Assembly (NCBI RefSeq): GCF_003752135.1
Contig: NZ_RJVK01000005.1
Location: 62,001-126,000, forward strand
Direction of reading: 5' to 3'
DNA length: 64,000 nucleotides
DNA from: Caminibacter pacificus
GTDB lineage: Bacteria; Campylobacterota; Campylobacteria; Campylobacterales; Nautiliaceae
Positions within the stretch are counted from its first letter, which is position 1. Every line of letters starts with the position of its first letter. A program made the translations under genes and the position numbers. The notes beneath the pieces were generated by a model that saw only the letters and a program-made list of their open reading frames with translations, did not search any database and was not told where the DNA came from. Positions 33,549-42,266 of this stretch are shown piece by piece.

Positions 33549-34328
33549 ATGAGTGATATTTTAAAAATCGGAAAATACGAATTTACAAGCAGACTTATTG
33601 TAGGAAGCGGAAAATATCCTGATTTCAAAACAACACGCGACGCGACTCTTGCGAGCGGTGCGGAGATGATTACGGTAGCTGTTAGAAGAGTGAATATTTT
33701 AGACCCGAACGAAGAAAACTTAATGGACTATTTCAAAGACACCGACGTTCAAATTCTTCCGAATTCTGCCGGATGTACGACGGCGGAAGAAGCTATTACG
33801 CTTTTTAGACTTGTAAGGGAAGCTACGGGAATCGATATTATTAAACTCGAAGTTATCGGAGATACCGCAAAAACATTATATCCAGACGTACTTGAAACTC
33901 TAAAAGCTTGCGAAGTACTCGCAAAAGAAGATTTTACGGTTATGGCATACACAAACGACGATCCGATTATGGCAAAAAGACTCGAAAACGCAGGAGCTGC
34001 TGCGGTAATGCCTCTTGCTGCGCCTATCGGAAGCGGTCTTGGTGTTCAAAATAGATACAACGTAGTATTCGTAAAAGATGCCGTAAACGTACCGGTAATC
34101 GTAGATGCGGGGATTGGTACGGCAAGTGACGCGGCCGTAGCTATGGAGCTTGGGGCTGACGGAGTGCTTACGAATACGGCTATCGCTCAAGCAAAAAATC
34201 CTATTGCAATGGCAGAAGCAATGAAACACGCCGTAATTGCCGGAAGAATGGCGTATAAAGCCGGAAGAATTCCGAAAAAACCTTATGCTACGGCAAGTTC
34301 TCCTCTTGAGGGATTAATTGAATTCTAA
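33549..34328 (+). CDS. thiG: Thiazole synthase
   Basis: Makes the thiazole phosphate half of thiamine from deoxyxylulose phosphate, ThiS-thiocarboxylate and dehydroglycine. The 259 residues show [15 protein letters not shown] at the start, [21 protein letters not shown] with the catalytic Lys, [14 protein letters not shown] and [24 protein letters not shown] precedes the ATG. thiS, thiH and thiO are not in view. No TPP-riboswitch motif is visible in the 84 bp upstream. Confidence 0.96.
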   Translation: MSDILKIGKYEFTSRLIVGSGKYPDFKTTRDATLASGAEMITVAVRRVNILDPNEENLMDYFKDTDVQILPNSAGCTTAEEAITLFRLVREATGIDIIKLEVIGDTAKTLYPDVLETLKACEVLAKEDFTVMAYTNDDPIMAKRLENAGAAAVMPLAAPIGSGLGVQNRYNVVFVKDAVNVPVIVDAGIGTASDAAVAMELGADGVLTNTAIAQAKNPIAMAEAMKHAVIAGRMAYKAGRIPKKPYATASSPLEGLIEF

Positions 34329-35094
34329 TGTTTTAGAGAAAATCTTTTTTCTCTTTTTATTTCTTCTTTTAGTTTATATCATCTCCGCTTTATATCTCTA
34401 TTTGACGCAAAATTCAAAGGTTTTCCAAAGAAAATACGCAAAAGAATATACCCCGAAATACGCTAAAAAACTCTATTTTACAACAAGTGACGGGAAAAGA
34501 CTTGAGGGAGCTTATCTTGAAAATAAAAAAGGTGCTCCTTTAGTATTATATTTTAGCGGAAACGCAAATAACGTTATCGAGTTTATAGATAATATTGCCG
34601 TAAATATTAAAGATTATAACTTTTTGGGCTTTAATTATCCGGGATACGCCGGAAGCGAGGGTGAGCCGTGTGAAGAGTGTATTTTAAAATACGCACTCGA
34701 AATATTCGACAAATACAAACCTCAAATATTAATAGGGCGAAGTTTAGGTACGGCAGTGGCAACTTACGTTGCTGCAAATAGAGATGTTGAAAAGCTCGTG
34801 CTTATAACTCCTTTTGATAGTATCGAGCATATTGCTCAAATAAGATATCCGATTCTTCCGATATCTTTGCTATTAAAACATAAATTTAAAGAAGTGGAAT
34901 GGATAAAAAACGTTAAAGCTCCCGTAAGTGTTTTGTTTGTCAAAAATGATGACATTATTCCTCAAAAATCTATCGACAACCTCCTAAAACATATTCCAAA
35001 CCTAAATAAAAAAATCGAAATAGAGGGCGTAACCCACGGCCGGATATACGAATATCCGAATATTTCAAAAGTGATAGAGGAACTACTAAAATAA
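34318..35094 (+). CDS. Membrane-anchored alpha/beta hydrolase
   Basis: A 258-residue protein with an N-terminal membrane helix (8-29) and an alpha/beta-hydrolase domain. The nucleophile elbow is IGRSLGTA with Ser142, the oxyanion region is LYFSGNANN, the acid is likely Asp in FVKNDDIIP, and His is in [11 protein letters not shown]. It resembles BEM46/ABHD13-like proteins of unknown substrate. The start is a TTG that overlaps the thiG end by 11 bases, behind TTGAGGG; no in-frame ATG is available. Confidence 0.82.
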   Translation: MNSNVLEKIFFLFLFLLLVYIISALYLYLTQNSKVFQRKYAKEYTPKYAKKLYFTTSDGKRLEGAYLENKKGAPLVLYFSGNANNVIEFIDNIAVNIKDYNFLGFNYPGYAGSEGEPCEECILKYALEIFDKYKPQILIGRSLGTAVATYVAANRDVEKLVLITPFDSIEHIAQIRYPILPISLLLKHKFKEVEWIKNVKAPVSVLFVKNDDIIPQKSIDNLLKHIPNLNKKIEIEGVTHGRIYEYPNISKVIEELLK

Positions 35095-35103
35095 GGATTT
35101 GAA

Positions 35104-35448
35104 ATGATTGATTTCGATAAAAATAAAGCCTTAGAACTTGCCAAAAATCTCTCGGATAAATTTTCCGCCGAAGAGACTAAAGAATTTATTAAAAAGTTTT
35201 CCGACCTCTCTTTTATCGATGATTTGAAACTGCTTTTTGGGATGATTACGGACAAAGAATATAGCATCGATAAAAAAACATATCTTATAATCGCAGGAGC
35301 GATAGCATATGTCGTTTTGCCAACAGACATAATCCCCGATTTTATCCCCGGAGTAGGGTTTGTGGATGATGCTTTTGTTATCGGAATGGTAGTAAAACAA
35401 CTAAAAGATGAAATTGAGAGTTATAAGAGGTTTAAAGAAAATTTATAA
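35104..35448 (+). CDS. YkvA-like DUF1232 membrane protein
   Basis: A 114-residue protein of the DUF1232 family. The signature VLPTDIIPDFIPGVGFVDDA occupies about 77-96, following a hydrophobic helix (60-76). The N-terminal half is helical and charged. Function is unknown across the family. It lies 9 bp after the hydrolase gene and overlaps the converging WYL regulator by 6 bases. It marks the right edge of the conserved gene block before the accessory patch. Confidence 0.86.
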   Translation: MIDFDKNKALELAKNLSDKFSAEETKEFIKKFSDLSFIDDLKLLFGMITDKEYSIDKKTYLIIAGAIAYVVLPTDIIPDFIPGVGFVDDAFVIGMVVKQLKDEIESYKRFKENL

Positions 35449-36342
35449 TTTCATAAACTTTTCAATATATTGAATTATATAATTATCTACTTCTTTTTTT
35501 AACCATTTAGGACTTACTACTGCAAGATGTGGTATCCACATGAGAAGTTTATGAATTATTTCGTTTTTGTCGGTAATTTCAAGATAGATTGTAGAAGTTT
35601 CGTCACTGTTTTTGATAATTTTTTGAGTTTTTGATATCGGAATTCTTTGGAGATATTTAGTTGCAAATTCATCTGCAATTAGTTCCACTAAAAATGGTGT
35701 ACCTTTAGGCTTAAACCAAATATTAACAGCTTTATCAACATCTTTTAAAATGTTTTCTTTTATATCAAAAGTGTGATTAGTTACCTGAAGCTCATGAATG
35801 CTTTTAATATGATATGTTCTGTATTCGTTTTTGTGATTTAATGCATTTACGTACCAATATCCGTCGAAATTTGAAATTTTAATAGGTTTTATTTCCATAT
35901 TTATTAGTCTTTTATTCATTTTGTATTTCATTTTAATTATTTTTTTTTGTTTTATTGCTGTTTCTATTTTTTTTAAAATTTGAGGGTCTATTTTTTCTAT
36001 ATCAAATTTTGAATAAAAGACGTTTTCTTTACTTATAAGTTTTAACTTTGTAAGTAAGGGAGAGATTTTTTCTTCAATATCGGCATTTTTAGCAATTGAT
36101 AAGATTGCCTCGAAAATAGTCTCTTTTTCATTATCAATAATTGTGTCAAGATAGTATTTTTTGCCTTTTTTTTGGATATTAAATCCCGCTTCTCTTAGAT
36201 AATTTATATATCTTTGAGCCGTTCTTTTTGAAACACCGTATATTTTTTCAATATCTGATGTGCTTAGATTTTCACCTTGATAAAATTTATTAATCAATTG
36301 AAGCAAAATAGAAAGAGTTTTTGTATATTCTTTTGCTTTCAT
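35443..36342 (-). CDS. WYL-domain transcriptional regulator
   Basis: A 299-residue regulator with a winged helix-turn-helix at about 24-66 (TSDIEKIYGVSKRTAQRYINY) and a WYL domain at about 151-190 (PIKISNFDGYWYVNALNH, then EYRTYHIKSI). A C-terminal extension (WCX-like, 215-299) follows. WYL regulators of the BrxR/CapW kind sense nucleic-acid or nucleotide ligands and often repress anti-phage operons that they face. Here it diverges from three unknown genes across 89 bp containing an inverted repeat on a TATAAT box. Base composition is clearly A/T-richer than the neighbouring metabolic genes. Confidence 0.9.
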   Translation of the reverse strand: MKAKEYTKTLSILLQLINKFYQGENLSTSDIEKIYGVSKRTAQRYINYLREAGFNIQKKGKKYYLDTIIDNEKETIFEAILSIAKNADIEEKISPLLTKLKLISKENVFYSKFDIEKIDPQILKKIETAIKQKKIIKMKYKMNKRLINMEIKPIKISNFDGYWYVNALNHKNEYRTYHIKSIHELQVTNHTFDIKENILKDVDKAVNIWFKPKGTPFLVELIADEFATKYLQRIPISKTQKIIKNSDETSTIYLEITDKNEIIHKLLMWIPHLAVVSPKWLKKEVDNYIIQYIEKFMKL

Positions 36343-36388
36343 AAATAAGCCTTTTTTATTATTTTATCAAAAACGACACAATCTGAAC

Positions 36389-36414
36389 ATTTTGTTTTTT
36401 ATAATTAACAAAAT
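36389..36414. promoter_or_regulatory. Candidate WYL operator overlapping a -10 box
   Basis: ATTTTGTT (36389-36396) and AACAAAAT (36407-36414) are perfect 8-bp inverted arms around a 10-bp centre that contains TATAAT (36400-36405). The plus-strand gene begins at 36432 behind AAAGGG. A regulator bound here would block that promoter. Confidence 0.55.
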
Positions 36415-36431
36415 TAAACAAAAGGGTTTAA

Positions 36432-36983
36432 ATGTTGAAAATAAAAGATAGGATATCGTTATGTAAAAAGTTAGGTTATACTAATTTAACTGCGTGTTTG
36501 GAAAAAATTGAATATTTGGAACAAAATGGGATAGAAGAGTTTTTAAAAAAAGATTTTCCTTATGACTTTGTGCTTGGTAATGAAGTCTTTTTAAAAAAGG
36601 TTATTGAAATTTGTGGTGATGAAAAAGATTTAAAATTTTTTGAAAAGTTGAGAGAAAAAATGAGTAAAAAACCGGGAAGTTTATTTGTTAATACGAAATT
36701 CAAAAAAATCTCACAGCCGATTTTTTCGTTAGCTGCAATGCAAGGGTTATTAAATATTTCTATTGATAGAAAAAATTTTGAAGATAAAAGCCAAGAACTT
36801 GAATATGTTAAGTTTTATGTAAATAGGCATTATTTGGAAAATAACGGTAAGTTGAAGCTGTGGGGGAAAATTCAAGGTTATATTTATAAAAGTGATAGTT
36901 TTGATAAATATATCGTTTTTGATGTCGATGGTAATATAATAGATGAATTAGAAAACTTTAATCCAAAAAAAATTTTTAAATAG
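36432..36983 (+). CDS. Hypothetical protein of the WYL-linked cassette (gene 1)
   Basis: A 183-residue protein with no recognised family. The N-terminal half (1-85) looks helical (ISLCKKLGYTNL, ECLEK-like repeats); the C-terminal part (125-170) is rich in aromatic and beta-type residues (VKFYVNRHYL, LWGKIQGYIY, KYIVFDVDGNII). There is no signal or membrane segment. The start follows AAAGGG and a TATAAT box overlapped by the inverted repeat. It is followed after 8 bp by gene 2 with a strong AGGAGGAAGA site, so the genes are co-transcribed. Function unknown; a defence role is inference from context. Confidence 0.7.
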   Translation: MLKIKDRISLCKKLGYTNLTACLEKIEYLEQNGIEEFLKKDFPYDFVLGNEVFLKKVIEICGDEKDLKFFEKLREKMSKKPGSLFVNTKFKKISQPIFSLAAMQGLLNISIDRKNFEDKSQELEYVKFYVNRHYLENNGKLKLWGKIQGYIYKSDSFDKYIVFDVDGNIIDELENFNPKKIFK

Positions 36984-36991
36984 GAGGAAGA

Positions 36992-37756
36992 ATGAAAAAT
37001 CAATATTTCGGAGATATTCATGATTTTAAAAAATATACGTTGTTAAATTGGTTTATGAAAGGATGTAATGATAAGTTAATGGTTGCTTGGTATCTAACTA
37101 ATGATGACGATTCATCTGACGGAGGAAAGAAAAAGTATCTTGAGGAAAAGATTGATAAAGAAAATAAAGAATTTGAAAAAAACAAACATATAGGAATTTG
37201 TAATAGGGAGCTGTTTGAATTTTTAGTGAAAAATCATCAGAAAAAAAATATTGGGGTAATTATGGAAAAAACGAATAAGAAATATATTTGTGAAAATGGA
37301 AATATTTCGTTTTTTGATAAAAAATTAGATGATATGGATAGAAAGGAATGGTTTAATGAATTAAAACAAGAATTAAACAAAACACAATGCGATATAGTTT
37401 TTACGGATCCTGATAACGGTATAAAATTTAATAATGAAGAATCAAAAAAACATATAAAACTGTCTGAAATTAAAGAATTATGGAAAATGGGAAAATCTTT
37501 AATTGTTTATCAACATTTTTTAATGGTGGATCATCAAGTATTAATGGCGGGTTTGATTTATAGATTATATAATGAATTAAAAGCTATTAATAAACCTTTC
37601 GTGGCAATTGTATATTCCTCTAACGTAGCAATGATTTTTATTTTGCAGCAAAAACATAAAAAACAGTTTGAGAGTCTAAAAAAACAGCTTGAAAAATGTA
37701 AAGATTTGAAGTTTTTAGATATTTTTTCTTTTAACAGTGAAAATATTAAAATATAG
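36992..37756 (+). CDS. Conserved protein with NQYFGD and DPDNG motifs, WYL-linked cassette (gene 2)
   Basis: A 254-residue protein. The N-terminus NQYFGDIHDFKKYTLLNW (3-20) and the later block IVFTDPDNGIKF (about 137-148), then KSLIVYQHF, match a scattered bacterial family that I remember only as hypothetical proteins. The alternating hydrophobic strands and the acidic DPDNG turn suggest a Rossmann-like or methyltransferase/nuclease-like fold, but no known catalytic set is certain. It is the most conserved-looking member of the cassette and its likely enzymatic part. Translation signal is strong (TAGGAGGAAGA before ATG). Confidence 0.75.
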   Translation: MKNQYFGDIHDFKKYTLLNWFMKGCNDKLMVAWYLTNDDDSSDGGKKKYLEEKIDKENKEFEKNKHIGICNRELFEFLVKNHQKKNIGVIMEKTNKKYICENGNISFFDKKLDDMDRKEWFNELKQELNKTQCDIVFTDPDNGIKFNNEESKKHIKLSEIKELWKMGKSLIVYQHFLMVDHQVLMAGLIYRLYNELKAINKPFVAIVYSSNVAMIFILQQKHKKQFESLKKQLEKCKDLKFLDIFSFNSENIKI

Positions 37757-37761
37757 TTGGC

Positions 37762-38097
37762 ATGAAAAAGCATAGAGTCGGTGAGATATGTTTTTATGTA
37801 GAGATTGATAATATTATTACAAAAGCTATGGTGAATTTTCTAAAATATATGGAAAAAAACGATAGTTACGGTTTTTTATTCTATAGGATTTTAGATAGTA
37901 AAAAACTAAGATTTTATGGAAAGTTTGAAGAAATCAACGAATTATTAGACAAAAGCAAGTTTTATTTTTTCTTTTTAAATGATACTGAAGAGAGTTATTT
38001 TAATAAAATTTATTCTGATATTGAAAGTTTTGAAAATTATATTATGGGCTTTCATAAAATAGATAATGAAACATATGTGTTTGAAATAATCGATTAA
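37762..38097 (+). CDS. Hypothetical protein of the WYL-linked cassette (gene 3)
   Basis: A 111-residue protein of unknown family, starting 5 bp after gene 2, so it is presumably in the same transcript. It has mixed alpha/beta character with aromatic patches (CFYVEIDN, YGFLFYRIL, YFFFLND) and an acidic C-terminus (YVFEIID). The ribosome site is weak (GTTGG), so its translation may depend on coupling to gene 2. A small partner, such as an immunity or accessory protein for gene 2, would fit, but nothing in the sequence proves it. Confidence 0.6.
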   Translation: MKKHRVGEICFYVEIDNIITKAMVNFLKYMEKNDSYGFLFYRILDSKKLRFYGKFEEINELLDKSKFYFFFLNDTEESYFNKIYSDIESFENYIMGFHKIDNETYVFEIID

Positions 38098-38257
38098 TTT
38101 TTATATTAAGGAACTTATAAGAGAACAATTAAAAAAATATCCAACCTAAAATACTTTCTATAAAAAGAGCAGATAGTGATGCAAATATTATAAATTTTAT
38201 TTAGATTTATAAAAAATTCTCTATCAAAAAGCAAAAAAATATTTTATTATCTATTTT

Positions 38258-38455
38258 TTATTCGGATAGTAATGAATTTAATAGTGATAAAATAATCGCA
38301 GTTATGGGTAGGGCAAGCAATCCGAAAAATAAACTTCCTACAAGCGCTACACTAAAAGACGAGGATGTAGGAAGTGTAATCAAAAGAATTACAAAAAAAC
38401 TTAACAAATATCCTAAAAATATATTATCCATAAATGTTTGAAGTATTTTTTTCAT
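38258..38455 (-). CDS. Possible small membrane protein
   Basis: A 65-residue open frame with two strongly hydrophobic segments (about 12-30 and 36-60), in a gene-poor A/T-rich stretch. No ribosome site is obvious before the ATG at 38455. The surrounding 38098-38257 and 38456-38569 hold no other gene that I can support. It may be a remnant of the accessory patch or a toxin-like small hydrophobic peptide; the call rests only on the hydrophobic pattern. Confidence 0.35.
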   Translation of the reverse strand: MKKILQTFMDNIFLGYLLSFFVILLITLPTSSSFSVALVGSLFFGLLALPITAIILSLLNSLLSE

Positions 38456-38569
38456 ATGATAAGTATATCATTATTTGAAGTAAAAACGGATTGATGTTTT
38501 GTAGGCAAATTAGTCGGGCGATTTAAAAACGAGTTTTAAAAAAAGTTTTACAAAACAACGAACATTTTT

Positions 38570-38588
38570 GGGGGTAATAGTGGGGGTA
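38570..38588. repeat. GGGGGTA direct repeat, possible integration (att/arm) remnant
   Basis: GGGGGTA occurs at 38570-38576 and 38582-38588, 12 bp apart, in otherwise A/T-rich DNA 54 bp from the 3' end of tRNA-Ser. Similar paired GGGGGTA tracts often sit at tRNA-linked integrase attachment regions. No integrase gene is visible, so it could be a scar. Confidence 0.45.
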
Positions 38589-38641
38589 TGATTAACTATC
38601 TTTGTGAATTAGCGAAATTTAGGGATTTTTGAGACATTGAA

Positions 38642-38731
<90 letters not shown>

Positions 38732-38764
38732 ACAAAAAATTGATAACTCAGATATAAGTTGCAG

Positions 38765-38853
38765 TGGTGCCCGGGGCCGGACTCGAACCGGCACGGGAAA
38801 AACTCCCGAGGGATTTTAAGTCCCTTGCGTCTACCAAATTCCGCCACCCGGGC
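38765..38853 (-). tRNA. tRNA-Leu (UAA)
   Basis: An 89-base class II tRNA with encoded CCA. The acceptor stem GCCCGGG pairs with CCCGGGC, discriminator A. The loop CTTAAAA between AGGGA and TCCCT gives anticodon UAA. The long variable arm CGGGAGTTTTTCCCG supports leucine identity. Confidence 0.96.
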
Positions 38854-38896
38854 ATGGAAGTGAAAGTATATCAAAACATACTTAAAAATAACTTAA

Positions 38897-38971
38897 TGGA
38901 GGCGCCACCCGGATTCGAACCGGGGATCAGGGCTTTGCAGGCCCCTGCCTTAGCCACTTGGCTATGGCGCC
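38897..38971 (-). tRNA. tRNA-Cys (GCA)
   Basis: A 75-base tRNA with encoded CCA. The acceptor stem is GGCGCCA/TGGCGCC and the discriminator is U, the known identity base for cysteine tRNA. The loop CTGCAAA gives anticodon GCA. Confidence 0.96.
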
Positions 38972-38974
38972 GAT

Positions 38975-38998
38975 GTAAATTCAAAGCTTTGAATTTAC
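38975..38998. repeat. 24-bp perfect palindrome between tRNA-Cys and tRNA-Gly
   Basis: GTAAATTCAAAG (38975-38986) is followed directly by its exact reverse complement CTTTGAATTTAC (38987-38998). It fills the whole spacer between the two tRNAs apart from 3 bases. In the transcript it would form a hairpin, perhaps for processing. Confidence 0.75.
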
Positions 38999-39075
38999 TG
39001 GAGCGGGCTACGGGACTCGAACCCGCGACCTCCACCTTGGCAAGGTGGCGCTCTAGCCAACTGAGCTAAGCCCGC
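38999..39075 (-). tRNA. tRNA-Gly (GCC)
   Basis: A 77-base tRNA with encoded CCA. The acceptor stem is GCGGGCT/AGCCCGC, discriminator U. The loop TTGCCAA between CCACC and GGTGG gives anticodon GCC. It is the first tRNA of the cluster, just below the promoter. Confidence 0.96.
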
Positions 39076-39092
39076 ATTGTTATTGGACTGAA

Positions 39093-39121
39093 ATTATATA
39101 AAAAAAAAGAAAAAAAAGCAA
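39093..39121 (-). promoter_or_regulatory. Promoter of the tRNA cluster
   Basis: On the minus strand, TTGCTT (39116-39121), 17 bp, TATAAT (39093-39098), 18 bases before the 5' end of tRNA-Gly. A long T tract fills the spacer. Confidence 0.65.
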
Positions 39122-39124
39122 TAT

Positions 39125-39150
39125 TCCTAAGATTAAATTATAACTTAGGA
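39125..39150 (-). terminator. Possible terminator of pckA
   Basis: TCCTAAG and CTTAGGA (39125-39131 and 39144-39150) form a 7-bp stem over the pckA stop. A T-rich stretch follows after about ten bases on the minus strand, where it overlaps the tRNA promoter. Confidence 0.45.
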
Positions 39151-40715
39151 CCAGCTTTTTCGTATTCTTTTCCTTCAGGTACGTCTTCGTATCTTTTGAA
39201 GTTTTCGATAAACATTTCAGCAAGTTTTTTTAGTTGTTTGTCGTATGCTTCTTTGTCTTCCCAAGTGTTTCTTGGGTTTAGAACTTGTGTATTTACTCCA
39301 GGAAGTTCTTTCGGAATTGCTAAATTAAATACCGGAAGAGTTTCGAATTCTGCATTGTTAATGCTTCCGTCTAGAATAGCATTGATACACGCTCTTGTGT
39401 CTTTTATACTCATTCTATGACCCACACCGTAAGGTCCGCCTGTCCAACCAGTGTTTACAAGATAAACGTTTACGTTGTGTTCGTCGATTTTTTCACCGAG
39501 TAGTTTTGCGTAAACTGTCGGATGAAGTGGTAAAAACGGCTCACCGAAGCATGCACTGAAAGTCGCTACCGGTTCAGTAATTCCTCTCTCAGTTCCGGCT
39601 ACTTTTGCAGTATATCCGCTTAGGAAGTAGTACATTGCTTGTTCTTTTGTGAGTTTTGAAACCGGTGGAAGTACTCCGAATGCGTCTGCTGTTAGGAATA
39701 TGATATTTTTAGGATGTCCGCCTTGAAGAGTACATTCGTGATTTTCAATATGTTCAATAGGATATGAAACTCTTGTGTTTTCCGTTTTGCTTCCGTCTGT
39801 GTAATCCACTTCTCCGTTTTCTTTAATTACAACGTTTTCAAGTAATGCGCCTCTTTTGATTGCGTTGTAAATTTCAGGTTCGCTTTCTTTATCAAGATTA
39901 ATTACTTTTGCGTAACATCCGCCCTCGAAGTTAAATACGCCTTTATCGTCCCAACCGTGTTCGTCATCACCTATAAGTTTTCTTTTAGGGTCGGTAGATA
40001 AAGTAGTTTTACCTGTTCCTGAAAGACCGAAGAATAGGGCAACATCACCTTCTTCACCTACGTTTGCAGAGCAGTGCATTGATAGTTTACCTTCAAGTGG
40101 CAGCCAGTAGTTCATCATAGTAAATATACCTTTTTTCATTTCGCCGCCGTACATTGTACCGCTCATTACCGCTAAATTTTCTTCGATGTTAAATGCAACG
40201 AAAATATCACTATTTAGATTTTCTTCTTTCCAGTTAGGATATCTTGCAGGTCCTGCTACTAAGAAAGTGAAGTCAGGTTTAAAGTTTTTAAGCTCTTCTT
40301 CCGTAGGTAAAATAAACATATTCATAACGAAATGCGCTTGCCATGCGATAGGAGTTACGAATCTGATAGCACGTCTGCTCTCTTTGCTCGCTCCTACAAA
40401 AACGTCAACTACATATAATTCGTCATATTTTGAAAGTTCTTCTTTTGTGAAAGCTTCTAATTTTTTGAAAGTTTCCGGAGAGATTGGTTGATTGATATTA
40501 CCCCATGCAATGAAGTTTTCGCTTGGCGGTTGTTTTACGAAGTATTTGTCTTTAGGACTTCTTCCTGTGAATTCACCCGTATCTACAGCTGTCGCACCGC
40601 TTGCCGTTTCTACTACCTCGCCTCTTTTTAAGGCATCTGAGATTATTTTATCATAGCTTGGATTATGAATGATATTTTTTGCCTTAATCCCAATCTTGTC
40701 AAGTTCTTTTATCAT
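39138..40715 (-). CDS. pckA: Phosphoenolpyruvate carboxykinase (ATP)
   Basis: Interconverts oxaloacetate and PEP using ATP. The 525 residues contain the P-loop [11 protein letters not shown] (230-240), the substrate loop TGRSPKDKY (50-58), the metal and PEP site residues in [13 protein letters not shown], and LIGDDEHGW. Length matches the ATP-dependent family (about 530). In an autotroph or organic acid user it would serve gluconeogenesis or anaplerosis. A TATAAT at 40756-40761 lies upstream. It is monocistronic, followed by the tRNA cluster. Confidence 0.97.
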   Translation of the reverse strand: MIKELDKIGIKAKNIIHNPSYDKIISDALKRGEVVETASGATAVDTGEFTGRSPKDKYFVKQPPSENFIAWGNINQPISPETFKKLEAFTKEELSKYDELYVVDVFVGASKESRRAIRFVTPIAWQAHFVMNMFILPTEEELKNFKPDFTFLVAGPARYPNWKEENLNSDIFVAFNIEENLAVMSGTMYGGEMKKGIFTMMNYWLPLEGKLSMHCSANVGEEGDVALFFGLSGTGKTTLSTDPKRKLIGDDEHGWDDKGVFNFEGGCYAKVINLDKESEPEIYNAIKRGALLENVVIKENGEVDYTDGSKTENTRVSYPIEHIENHECTLQGGHPKNIIFLTADAFGVLPPVSKLTKEQAMYYFLSGYTAKVAGTERGITEPVATFSACFGEPFLPLHPTVYAKLLGEKIDEHNVNVYLVNTGWTGGPYGVGHRMSIKDTRACINAILDGSINNAEFETLPVFNLAIPKELPGVNTQVLNPRNTWEDKEAYDKQLKKLAEMFIENFKRYEDVPEGKEYEKAGPKL

Positions 40716-40755
40716 AAATTTCTCCTAATAAATAAGTGTGGTTGTATGGAGTGTA

Positions 40756-40761
40756 ATTATA
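40756..40761 (-). promoter_or_regulatory. -10 box of pckA
   Basis: TATAAT on the minus strand, 41 bases before the pckA start, preceded by A/T-rich DNA and no clear -35 box. TAGGAG lies before the ATG. Confidence 0.45.
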
Positions 40762-40843
40762 ACAAATTTTGCTTAATTGAAGTTGAATTTGGAGAAGTTT
40801 AAGGAAAAAAATTATTAATTAAGAAAAAAAGAAAAAGGGGAGA

Positions 40844-41056
40844 TTAAACGTCAGGTTCTACACCTGATTTTCTTAATGTCCACTCTACGAATTTGTAGCT
40901 TACGATAATAAGAATCGGCCACATAAAGAATAGAATAACACCCCAAGTTGTATCGATTTTATGTACCTCAGGGTTAATTCCGTTTGGCATTAGCTTTTCC
41001 GAAGCGAAAAGGAATCCGCTGAAAAATACCATTAAAAGTGCTATTAATTTTTTCAT
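40844..41056 (-). CDS. Small cytochrome bd-associated membrane protein (CydX-like position)
   Basis: A 70-residue protein with a signal-like first segment (1-17) and a second membrane helix (about 43-61). It immediately follows cydB in the operon, the place where CydX or similar small subunits lie, but it is longer than CydX (about 37) and I cannot confirm homology. The ATG at 41056 is chosen because AAGGAG lies 6 bases upstream; an ATG at 41077, inside cydB, is in frame but lacks a site. Confidence 0.65.
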   Translation of the reverse strand: MKKLIALLMVFFSGFLFASEKLMPNGINPEVHKIDTTWGVILFFMWPILIIVSYKFVEWTLRKSGVEPDV

Positions 41057-41066
41057 TCCACGCTCC

Positions 41067-42266
41067 TTAATACGCATGAGATTCTGGGTCTTGGATTTCT
41101 TCTCTTGTAATAGGACCTTGTTTTTTCATTTGATACCATACCCAGATAATGTATCCAAGAACGAATGGTACCGCAACTGATACCCAAGCCATTACTTCAA
41201 GAGTATATTTAGAACCAGAACTGTTTTGAATTGTTAAGCTGCTTTGTAAATCAGCATAACTTGGATAGAAAGGTGTTCCAAAAAGTCCTGCGATAACGAA
41301 TACGATGATACCGATTAATACGATACCAAGTCCGCTAAACCAGATACCTTTGTTTGAACCTTTGAACGCTGTAACAAAAACTCCCCATACGAATAGTACA
41401 AGACCTGCTAAGAATAAGATTAGAGGAATTGCACCGAATGATAATAGGTTGTGTAAATATTTACCTGGTTCAAGGTAAACTTTTCCAGTTGGGTCATGAA
41501 TGTCGTATGCATAACCTTTTAAAGTTAAAAGACCGTAAAGTACAACAAGTAATGCAACTAATAGAATTACGAAACATCTTTTAACAACACCTCTTAATCT
41601 TTCGATTAGTTCAGGGAATTCGTTGTTATCGATGTCGTTGATTAGCCATAACGCACCAAGAATTCTTGCCGCTGCGAATACTAATACACCCATTGCAAGG
41701 TTGAACCATGCACCGTGTTTGAAGTCGATAGCAGCTTCAAGACCTCTTAAGTTGAAACCGTCTTTTGCTGTACCCCATTCAAGTACTCTTGTAACAGGAT
41801 CGTATGTAAAGTTAGAACCTGTAAAGAATGTACCAACTGCCGCACCGATTAATACCATACCTACAACACCGTTGAAGTAAAGGAAGAATTTGTATGCACC
41901 TTTACCGATAAGGTTGTTAGGTTTATTCATATATTCATAAGATACCGCTTGAAGTACGAATGCGAAAAGAATCAACATCCATACCCAATATGCTCCACCG
42001 AATGATACTGAGTAAAATAGTGGGAATGCTGCGTATAACGCACCACCGAAAAGTACTAATGTTGTAAATGTCAACTCCCATTTTCTACCAAGAGAGTTAA
42101 GAATCGCTCTTTCTTCCATTTCTGTTTTAGAAGTATGGAATAGAGTTTGTCCACCTTGTACGAATGTCATAAGGAGGAAAAGACCTCCAAGTACTGCAAC
42201 AATAATCCAGAAATATACTTGTAAATAAAAGTGTGTTGCGTCCACTGTTATTGGTGCCCAAGTCAT
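41067..42266 (-). CDS. cydB: Cytochrome bd quinol oxidase subunit II
   Basis: Membrane subunit of 399 residues with about nine segments. It lacks heme ligands, as is usual, and shows GLDAAID-like and GAYKFFLYFNGV features together with FAGLFGTPFYPSYADLQSSLT near the C-terminus, reminiscent of the conserved FPF/FPNI stretch of CydB. It pairs with CydA to reduce oxygen with menaquinol. The start overlaps the cydA stop by one base. Confidence 0.93.
   Translation of the reverse strand: MTWAPITVDATHFYLQVYFWIIVAVLGGLFLLMTFVQGGQTLFHTSKTEMEERAILNSLGRKWELTFTTLVLFGGALYAAFPLFYSVSFGGAYWVWMLILFAFVLQAVSYEYMNKPNNLIGKGAYKFFLYFNGVVGMVLIGAAVGTFFTGSNFTYDPVTRVLEWGTAKDGFNLRGLEAAIDFKHGAWFNLAMGVLVFAAARILGALWLINDIDNNEFPELIERLRGVVKRCFVILLVALLVVLYGLLTLKGYAYDIHDPTGKVYLEPGKYLHNLLSFGAIPLILFLAGLVLFVWGVFVTAFKGSNKGIWFSGLGIVLIGIIVFVIAGLFGTPFYPSYADLQSSLTIQNSSGSKYTLEVMAWVSVAVPFVLGYIIWVWYQMKKQGPITREEIQDPESHAY

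Noticed and set aside
38098-38641. Duplicated tRNA-Ser end marking an integrated island
   Set aside because: I looked for the 3' tRNA-Ser sequence on the left side of the accessory patch and found no copy, so island borders cannot be drawn.
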